Below, piece after piece: positions 57,235 through 64,000 of a stretch of 64,000 nt of DNA. The position numbers and the translations under genes were made by a program. The stretch spans positions 7,110,052 to 7,174,051 of the forward strand of contig CM060080.1 of NCBI GenBank assembly GCA_030533445.1, given 5' to 3'. The notes under the pieces are model-generated. The model saw nothing but the letters and a program-made list of their open reading frames with translations, had not been told where the DNA came from and searched no databases. The stretch is from Cyprinodon diabolis. Its lineage: Eukaryota > Chordata > Actinopteri > Cyprinodontiformes > Cyprinodontidae. Positions within the stretch are counted from its first letter, which is position 1; each line of letters begins with the position of its first letter.

Positions 57235-57971
57235 AAGAAAAGTCTGGTCGTATTCAGAATTAGAACTTCTGAAAGAACTTTAAATATGAAATTATTACAT
57301 ACTGTTCAATAAATGATAAGTGTTTTTAATTCAGAGTAATTTTCATTTGAATGTGCTTTACTGGAGGCATCCATGTTTGTCAAAGAACACTACTGCCACC
57401 TACTGGTTAGTGACGTCACGGTGCGGTATCGGCTGTTGATCAAGTCCCAGTGCTGTATCTGGTATTTGTCACAACGCGCTATTATCCAAGTCATCTTGAA
57501 AACATTCTTCCTCCAAATGTTGGCTACATATTACGTGTTTTTTCTCTGGCCGGAAATTCAATTGTAAATCCTCCCTCTTCAATTTGGCAAACAACGAACC
57601 TGTCTGTGGAGGATCAGGAATCGGAAAGGTGATTCCAACATCTAGAGTCATGCACGTGGGCATTGTCAGTTTCACTATAGCTATGGTGAATTTCAATGGT
57701 GAAGTCCTCTGGAAATCTTCAATACTTGTTGTTGATTGCAGATGTGTGTAGTAGTAGTGTAGTAGTTCCCATTGATTTTGCTTATAAAGCGGGGAGAATG
57801 GTGCTAGGCTTAGCGCACCGTGACGTCACTGCTGGCAGACTCACAGACTCAGTGATTGCGACGAAAATTACAATTTAAATTTTTTTACTGATTAATGCTA
57901 AATTCATTAAATCACCGTTTTAGGTATAGATAATGATCCACTGATTATTTCTTACGGAGTGTATTTTTCCT
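57235..57971 (-). mobile_element. THAP-bearing TTAA element, copy C, minus strand
   Basis: The only copy complete at both ends: TTAA at 57231-57234 and 57972-57975, with the left terminus AAGAAAAGTCTGGTCG and the right terminus (inward) AGGAAAAATACACTCCG. On the minus strand 57696-57469 is open for 75 codons through MPTCMTLDV, FPIPDPPQTGSLFAKLKRED and KKHVICSQHLEEECF. A deletion removed the second zinc Cys and nearby codons seen in copy B, so a working finger is unlikely. Perfect TGACGTCA sites at 57411-57418 and 57821-57828. Confidence 0.86.
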
Positions 57972-58317
57972 TTAAACCTGTACATAGCTCCTTAAAAAAT
58001 GCTATATATTACAATTGTTCATACAGTATATGTACAATGTATATGTATATATACCTATTGTACAAGTTATAAAAACAGGCAAAAAACTAAAAGAGAAAAA
58101 ACTTTTGTTATTTGTCTTTACATATCAGGTCAAGTTCCTGTTCTTGTTATTACATTGACCTTAATTTTTACCATAATATTTATACATGTTTTTTGAATGT
58201 TACAGAAGTAATACGGTCTTGTCCTGTCCTCCAACAACACCCTTGCCTTCTATTTTGATCATCAAAGTATTTCAATGAGTGTCGTATAAATGTTAAATCC
58301 TCAGTGTGCGCAGTCTT

Positions 58318-58423
58318 CTGCCAGGTGGGGGTTAAAGAAGACGGAAGCTGATGTACAAAATAACCATAGAAGCCCTGATCCATGAATACTTTCTACTGTA
58401 TACTAGAAAGGGTGATGGTGAAA
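58318..58423 (-). repeat. LINE-tail repeat fragment split by Tc1
   Basis: GCCAGGTGGGGGTTAAAGAA, CATAGAAGCCCTGATCCATG matches 41660-41730. The repeat resumes after the transposon (GCTCCATAGGTGGCTCTGTC at 59676). Confidence 0.6.
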
Positions 58424-58425
58424 TA

Positions 58426-59673
58426 CACTATATTGCCAAAAGTATTTGCTCACCCATCCAAATTATTGGAATCAGGTGTTCCAATCACTTCCATGGCCAC
58501 AGGTGTATAAATTCAAGCACCTAGGCATGCAGACTGTTTTTACAAACATTTGTGAAAGAATGGGTCGCTCTCAGGAGCTCAGTGAATTCCAGCGTGGAAC
58601 TGTGATAGGATGCCACCTGTGCAACAAATCCAGTCGTGAAATTTCCTCGCTCCTAAATATTCCACAGTCAACTGTCAGCTGTATTATAAGAAAATGGAAG
58701 TGTTTGGGAACGACAGCAACTCAGCCACGAAGTGGTAGGCCACGTAAACTGACGGAGCGGGGTCAGCGGATGCTGAAGCGCATAGTGCGAAGAGGTCGCC
58801 AACTTTCTGCAGAGTCAATCACTACAGACCTCCAAACTTCATGTGGCCTTCAGATTAGCTCAAGAACAGTGCGCAGAGAGCTTCATGGAATGGGTTTCCA
58901 TGGTCGAGCAGCTGCATCCAAGCCATACATAACCAAGTGCAATGCAAAGCGTCGGATGCGGTGGTGTAAAGCACGCCGCCACTGGACTCTAGAGCAGTGG
59001 AGACGCGTTCTCTGGAGTGACGAATCGCGCTTCTCCATCTGGCAATCTGATGGACGGGTCTGGGTTTGGCGGTTGCCAGGAGAACGGTACTTGTCTGACT
59101 GCATTGTGCCAAGTGTAAAGTTTGGTGGAGGGGGGATTATGGTGTGGGGTTGTTTTTCAGGAGCTGGGCTTGGCCCCTTAGTTCCAGTGAAAGGAACTCT
59201 GAATGCTTCAGCATACCAAGACATTTTGGACAATTCCATGCTCCCAACTTTGTGGGAACAGTTTGGAGCTGGCCCCTTCCTCTTCCAACATGACTGTGCA
59301 CCAGTGCACAAAGCAAGGTCCATAAAGACATGGATGACAGAGTCTGGTGTGGATGAACTTGACTGGCCTGCACAGAGTCCTGACCTCAACCCGATAGAAC
59401 ACCTTTGGGATGAATTAGAGCGGAGACTGAGAGCCAGGCCTTCTCGTCCAACATCAGTGTGCGACCTCACAAATGCGCTTCTGGAAGAATGGTCAAAAAT
59501 TCCCATAAACACACTCCTAAACCTTGTGGACAGCCTTCCCAGAAGAGTTGAAGCTGTTCTAGCTGCAAAGGGTGGACCGACGTCATATTGAACCCTATGG
59601 ATTAGGAACGGGATGTCACTTAAGCTCATATGTGAGTCAAGGCAGGTGAGCAAATACTTTTGGCAATATAGTG
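58426..59673 (+). mobile_element. Complete Tc1/mariner transposon, copy 2, + strand
   Basis: 1248 bp, flanked by TA (58424-58425 and 59674-59675), with the same perfect 29-bp terminal repeats as copy 1. It lies in prkd1 intron 1 in the same sense as the gene and interrupts a LINE-tail repeat. Confidence 0.97.
58560..59591 (+). CDS. Tc1 transposase, intact, copy 2
   Basis: 343 residues from ATG 58560, uninterrupted, with the catalytic triad Asp154, Asp245 and Glu280 (DD34E). Its organisation matches copy 1: paired-like DNA-binding helices, GRPR hook, Gly-rich box, catalytic core. The only protein difference noticed is Gly238 here against Ala238 in copy 1; copy 1 also lies on the other strand. 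Identity this high with intact ends means very recent transposition or gene conversion. A promoter inside the 5' terminal region is usual for Tc1 but cannot be shown here. Confidence 0.96.
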   Translation: MGRSQELSEFQRGTVIGCHLCNKSSREISSLLNIPQSTVSCIIRKWKCLGTTATQPRSGRPRKLTERGQRMLKRIVRRGRQLSAESITTDLQTSCGLQISSRTVRRELHGMGFHGRAAASKPYITKCNAKRRMRWCKARRHWTLEQWRRVLWSDESRFSIWQSDGRVWVWRLPGERYLSDCIVPSVKFGGGGIMVWGCFSGAGLGPLVPVKGTLNASAYQDILDNSMLPTLWEQFGAGPFLFQHDCAPVHKARSIKTWMTESGVDELDWPAQSPDLNPIEHLWDELERRLRARPSRPTSVCDLTNALLEEWSKIPINTLLNLVDSLPRRVEAVLAAKGGPTSY

Positions 59674-59959
59674 TAGCTCCATAGGTGGCTCTGTCTTAGT
59701 AAGAAAGGGTTAACTAGATAAGCTCTAAGGCAATTTTCATGTCAAAAAAGGATAAAAAGCGAGCACCCGGTTAGGGGAGAAACAAAATAATTCTGCAGAA
59801 TTGGGTAACAGAACGTATCCTAGATTTAATTTATTGAAATCCAAACTATGCACCTGAGCGAAAGTCTAATTGAGTTCCTGTGTTGCTTCAACTTTACGTT
59901 CCTGTAGAATTTATTTATTTTTTTTACATTACAGTGTGCTTACGATCTTCTGAGCACTA

Positions 59960-60312
59960 CACTGAATAAAGAACCTTCTACTGTAGCAGCCATTAAAAAT
60001 TGCCCTCCCAGTCATAAGGCAGCTGAACAGCAGCCCACTTCCCTGCATCTCCCAGCAAAATCCCCTCCAACTTCCAGCAGCTGGAGTGACCTCCTCCTTT
60101 TCCTGGGCATGCATATTTTTTTACTCTGACTCCAACCTTACACTGAATTACAGGGTCTGACCAGGAGATGACACTTCTCTTGAGATCTTAATGTCCACAA
60201 ATCATGACAGAAAGAATATTTTAGTACAAAGATTGATGTTTAAAAAGGAATTGTATGAGACCAGCCAAGGACCCATCAAGGAAAGTGGGTCAATTTGAAT
60301 GGTTACTACTGA
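59960..60312 (+). repeat. Unclassified repeat U, copy 3
   Basis: The fullest match to 21170-21490: CTACTGTAGCAGCC, AGCAAAATCCCCTCCAACTT, GCATGCATATTTTTTTACTC, CTGAATTACAGGGTCT, ACCAGGAGATGACACTTCTC, CCATCAAGGAAAGT, TACTACTG. Non-coding. Confidence 0.75.
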
Positions 60313-60429
60313 AAAGATTGTGTGTTCACAAAAAGACCAATAAAAAGTAAAAATAAAAAGTTAACCTTTTATTTAAAGTTTTGAAGAACTAGAATTTTTG
60401 ATGTCAGTTTTCAGAAATACTGTAGTTTT

Positions 60430-60640
60430 TACTATGCTGGTGAAGATTCTTAGTCATCCAGGTCATAGTCATTCCAGAAAAGTAAAAAAAAAAAAACACT
60501 AGACTTTGTTTCCAACTTTGAAGAAGTTTTGCTTCCCATCCAGGAAGCTTTTTCATTTCAAAAAAAGCTTCCTGGAAACAAAGTCCATTGGATTGTTTTT
60601 TTTTTTTTTGCTTTTCTGGAATTTTTTTTACTACTAGACA
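60430..60640. repeat. Foldback repeat (GACTTTGTTTCCAA family)
   Basis: GTCATTCCAGAAAAG ... GACTTTGTTTCCAA ... AGGAAGCTTTTTC on the left is mirrored by AAAGCTTCCTGG, AAACAAAGTCCA and CTTTTCTGGAAT on the right. Related pieces lie at 39905-40140 and 47930-47990. It ends only about 110 bp before prkd1 exon 2. Confidence 0.65.
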
Positions 60641-60750
60641 TCTAAAAGATGCTGGAACATTTGCAAACAACCCGGAATAACCCCCTACTCTGCATGTAAT
60701 CGTACAAATCTTTCTGACCTACAAGATGTGTCCTCTTCTCTTTGTGGCAG

Positions 60751-60889
60751 TTGCCAGAATGTGGATTCTATGGGATGTATGAAAAGATTCTGCTGTTTCG
60801 TCATAACCCGACTTCGGACAACATTCTGCAGCTGCTGCGCTCTGCCTCACAGATCCAGGAGGGGGACTTGGTGGAGGCAGTCCTGTCAG
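60751..60889 (+). CDS. Protein kinase D1, coding exon 2
   Basis: 139 bp, phase 0 to phase 1. The acceptor is CTTTGTGGCAG|TTG and the donor is TCAG|GTGAGG. It encodes [38 protein letters not shown] and DLVEAVLS, the second half of the PKD ubiquitin-like domain. It joins exon 1 in frame as ...[15 protein letters not shown]... The reading frame that runs on past 60889 is intron. Mammalian PKDs as I recall have Phe at the first residue; Leu here is a mild change. The PKD1-type residues FYGMY, RHNPTS and ILQL support prkd1. The next expected exon (start of C1a) was not found before 64000. Confidence 0.93.
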
Positions 60890-61587
60890 GTGAGGACGGC
60901 TGCAGAGCCGATACGGTGTGGATGTCTCATTGTACACATAACAATACATTGAGGATATAAAAAAAAAAATGTGTGTGAAGAGCTTATGAAAATGTTTTCT
61001 TACACATTATTTAGTTCCTTTAACAAATCTAGATCTTCACTGATGAGTGATTCATCATGGTGTACCATAATGTCACAACTGTAAACTTATTTAAAACTCC
61101 ACCAGTAGCACTGTAAAAAATGTAACTGTCCTTTTTTTCTTGAATTGAGCAGATAAGGCAGACACTTTGTCAATAGATGAAGACAATTTACATTTGAAAT
61201 GACAAAAAAACAAAAACAAAGAAACATTGCAGTCTTTTATTTCAACTGCATAATATCTAAGTATCTTATTTTAAGGGTAAAAATGCTCTTATGATCTTAT
61301 TTTCCTACTAAAATTAAGGGTAAATACACTTTTTTAAAGAAATTTTGTTCTCATTTTCAGAATGTTTTGCAGTAAAATGGTTAAAGTTCAACCTGTCTGT
61401 GTTTGTATTAAGCTTCAGGTCTTTGAACAGCACTTGAATGTTCTTGTGGGTAAAGCAGCGCAACAATGGGGACTGCAAAAAATGATACCAATTTTTAAAG
61501 ATGCTGTATAACTTGCAAACTCGCTTAAATGATACTGTTAAGGGGATCCATATGGCTGAAGCTTTCAGGTCTTAGGAAAGTTCCAGG
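60890..61587 (+). other. prkd1 intron 2, first part, unassigned
   Basis: AT-rich with A runs at 60958-60970 and 61204-61220. No exon or bounded repeat. Intron 2 continues to the end of the window. Confidence 0.5.
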
Positions 61588-62309
61588 TGTCATGTTGGGC
61601 TTCAGGTGCCTAACCCACATGCAGAAACACTCAGAGACTGGGAAAAAGTTCAAAGATTTATTGAAGTTAGAGCACAATCAATAAACAGATCCAGGGGTTA
61701 TCAGATCCAGGACTGGTCACGAGTGGGTTCACTGCAGAGGGGGACAGGGGAGTTAGTGGATGTCCAGGTAATTTGCAGGGTGAAAGTCTGCAGGTCTGTA
61801 CCTGTTCAGGAGTTTGAGCTGAGCGGCAGAAGGGGGGAACCAGAAGGGTCCAGAGGCTGTTGGCAGACAGAGGGCTTGGCGGAGGCAGATGTTGGTTTGA
61901 GTGTTGGCAGGTTCTGATTTGAGTTTCCCTTCCAGTTTCTTCAGAGAGCGGACAGGCAGGTCTTTGACAGGGGTTATTCTCCAGGGTTCTTCAGAGAACA
62001 GACAGGCAGATTACCGTCAGAGAAACTCTTCTGGGTTTCTGGTTTCAGGCAGGTTCAATCTAGGAAGCAGAGAGGAGAAAACAGATCAGGTTCAGGTTTT
62101 CAGGTAGTCAGAGATTCAGACAGGCTGGTTGGCTCAGGCTTGCTAACCATAACTGACAAACACTCTGGCACTGGAGAGAAGTCCTCTGCCTCCTTAAATA
62201 TTGGTCTCCTGGTGACCAAACGAGCGACAGGTGGTACAATCAGCTTCGGCTCCAGGAGACCTCGTACGCCCTCTGGTGGAGAAAGTGGACAGACCTCCAG
62301 ATCCCAACA
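61588..62309 (-). mobile_element. Solo LTR, family A copy 3 (Gypsy-like), in prkd1 intron 2
   Basis: 722 bp bounded by a perfect 5-bp duplication CCAGG (61583-61587 and 62310-62314). On the minus strand it runs TGTTGGGATCTGGAGGTCTG to CATGACA, with an AATAAA signal at complement 61657-61662. Both ends and the repeated TTCAGAGA-type interior match copies 1 and 2, though the middle is more diverged. Confidence 0.9.
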
Positions 62310-62548
62310 CCAGGGATCTTTGATTCAGAACTGCCTGGTATTCTTTGGGATATAAGAGATCATTTGGCTGCTCGACCTCTGAAAGCAAATAGTATTGGTG
62401 CTGACCTCTTTTTAAAGATCAAATGCTGTGTTTAAATGGTTTAAATTACAATTTAAATGAGGGCTTTTTTCCATTGCACCATATTTCAATTAGGTGAAAA
62501 TATTATCAACCAAAAATTTCTGATATAAAATGCTAGTATCATAGAATT
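62310..62548. other. Unassigned intronic sequence
   Basis: No exon or repeat recognised. Confidence 0.35.
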
Positions 62549-62760
62549 AAACTTTTATTGTGAAGTACAAAGCAACGAAATTCACCCTGCATTTAACCCA
62601 TCCCCTAGGGGAGAAGTGGGCTGCTATTGTGCGGCGCCAGGGGAACAGTATGGGGTTAAGGGTCTTTGCTCAGGGACACAGAGTGGCAGTCTGTGGTAGT
62701 GGGACTTGAAGTAAGAACCCCTGGATACCAAGTGCAATGCCCTAACCACTAGGCCACCAG
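62549..62760 (-). mobile_element. tRNA-derived SINE (second family), minus strand
   Basis: On the minus strand the head is TGGTGGCCTAGTGGTTAGGG (A box), with GGTTCTTACTTCAAGTCCC as B-box region. The body follows (complement of GGGGAGAAGTGGGCTGCTAT), and the tail contains the complement of GTGAAGTACAAAGCAACG. Matches 17935-18112. Confidence 0.8.
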
Positions 62761-64000
62761 TAATATGTAGTCTGAGTACTGATTTTTTTATTTTTTTAGT
62801 TTTGACTCATATGCCCTTCTGAACCATCAGTTACCAGGCTGACAATATTCCTTCAATCACAAAGGAGAAACAAAAAGAACACCAACATCTCAGGAAATCA
62901 CTCCAAGCATTGTCGAATAAAACCCCAAACAAAACAACAACGACCCGGGAGAACGACGGGTGGCTCATTTATTTGCATCCTACTTGGAATGTGCATAAGA
63001 GGTTTGGACTCCAGATGCTTGAAAAACATCACTGCTCCAACTGTAGGTTCTATAGTGCGAGCATTGATATCAGCCTTGATAAAATTATGATGGTTAGTAT
63101 GAGCTTGCTTTTGGTGAGTTTTGTTTGTGATTTTTTTAATAGGTTTAGAGATGGTCTTATTGGATACACTGTGAGCTAACATGTCTCTTTGGTTGCATTA
63201 TCTTCTGTCTTTTCCAGAGGTGCAATTATTTTTGTCCAGGCCTGTTTCATGTGTTTATTTCTTTAAAATAATTCTGTTGGACCCTGGTTCAAAAGCAATG
63301 CATGACTTCCATTTGTACATTTTCATAGATTTTTTATTTATTGTTACTTTTGTTAGTTTTGAGTTATATCTGTGACGTTGGTTCAAATTCATTAAACTAG
63401 GGTACTGACAACCATTTCTTGCTGCTCCCGAGGGATCTGATCCTTTCTCTCTGGTTAGATCTTTATATTAAAAAGACTTAAACCACTGTAATGGTATGAT
63501 AGACAACCTTTGTAGTTTTGAAACTAACTTGTTTATTCCATGATATCCCATGAAACTGGTAACCTGCCAATGCCATTCACATTTGCCACCAACAGGAACC
63601 AACAGTCTTATTTCTAAGTAGAACAATAGCCTTTAATATACAATATAATTTTTGCCAGCTGCTAACCAGCTTATTTATTTCCCCCTTTGAGTACATTTGC
63701 CAATTATTTTCCTCAGTGATGTACAAACCATTTAGCATTTGGAGGATTACTTCATTGTGAATTATTATGAATAAAGGCTTTATACTTCTGTTCAAACGTG
63801 ACTCACTGAACTGCATTCTGTGAAACATCCTTTCCTCTTATATTAACTGTGTGTTGTTTTTAATTGCACCCATGTCATGTTTTTGTGTTTATATTTGGAT
63901 GTGGGGTGTGAAATCACTGCTGTGAAGACATTTTTTGTTGTTTCATCACTTCAGATTATTCCCTACTCATTTTTAGCTGTCAGCTTTTTGAGGTCAGAGC
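62761..64000. other. Unassigned sequence, presumed prkd1 intron 2
   Basis: No exon resembling the PKD C1a region was found on the + strand. Short frames at 62898-63375 and 63577-63828 have no known domain. Confidence 0.4.

Larger units (their letters stand above)
51430..60750 (+). other. prkd1 intron 1 (9,321 bp)
   Basis: Phase-0 intron with GTAACT donor and CTTTGTGGCAG acceptor after a T/C-rich tract. It holds, in order, a 30-bp minisatellite, a family V MITE, repeat U copy 2 with a TA microsatellite, a hAT MITE, a TTAA MITE, THAP element copy C, an intact Tc1, repeat U copy 3 and a foldback repeat. Unassigned stretches are 51500-52370, 53035-54027, 54755-55440, 55969-57230 and 57976-58317. 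No further exon with a good frame was found in them. Confidence 0.85.

Noticed and set aside
60890..60960. Continuation of prkd1 exon 2 frame to a stop at 60958
   Set aside because: A consensus GTGAGG donor at 60890 falls exactly where the PKD protein sequence stops matching.

Overview
This window looks like an AT-rich, repeat-dense stretch of a teleost fish nuclear genome. The evidence is a vertebrate-type split gene with canonical splice sites, teleost Tc1, hAT, L2/Rex1 and Tx1-type elements, tRNA-headed SINEs and long GATA and TA microsatellites. Nothing bacterial or plasmid-like was seen. The fish order cannot be fixed from the sequence; a percomorph is my guess.

Host gene content. One host gene is firmly recognisable: the 5' end of a protein kinase D gene, best matching prkd1, on the + strand. 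Coding exon 1 (51214-51429) carries the Gly/Pro-rich N-terminus and the first half of the ubiquitin-like dimerisation domain. Exon 2 (60751-60889) completes most of that domain. They join in frame across a 9.3-kb intron (GT/AG). Exon 2 ends in phase 1, and the C1 and kinase exons lie beyond the window. About 50 kb upstream of the gene has no other convincing host gene.

Layout. 1-4.1 kb: unassigned sequence, an inverted repeat and a hAT-type element with its 8-bp target duplication. 4.1-8.1 kb: decayed LINEs, one interrupted by a foldback MITE. 8.4-14.2 kb: two independent solo LTRs of one family flanking a TE-derived short exon, an L2 remnant and a GATA microsatellite. 14.4-16 kb: a LINE 3' end with a SINE inserted. 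16-23 kb: mostly unassigned. 23-24.8 kb: a Tx1/L1-type LINE 3' end and LINE-tail repeats. 26.6-27.2 kb: LINE. 28.2-29.4 kb: an intact Tc1 transposon inside a TA microsatellite. 30-36 kb: mostly unassigned plus LINE-tail repeats. 36.0-36.7 kb: a SINE split by a solo LTR. 37-43 kb: several TTAA-flanked MITEs, LINE fragments and a SINE. 44.1-45.4 kb: a hAT element. 48-50.5 kb: small TE remnants. 51.2 kb to the end: prkd1, whose intron 1 holds at least seven TE insertions, including a second, almost identical intact Tc1, and whose intron 2 holds a third solo LTR.

Most notable observations. (1) A TTAA-flanked short transposon family, three copies at 42.0, 49.8 and 57.2 kb, carries a decayed THAP zinc-finger coding segment and, in two copies, paired perfect TGACGTCA sites. 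TTAA targets plus a THAP domain suggest the Kolobok superfamily. (2) Two 1248-bp Tc1 elements with uninterrupted 343-residue DD34E transposases differ by one noticed residue and lie in inverted orientation 29 kb apart, implying very recent activity. (3) Four solo LTRs can be delimited to the base, three of them by perfect 5-bp target duplications. (4) An unclassified repeat family has three copies. All assignments come from reading the sequence; no database search was possible.
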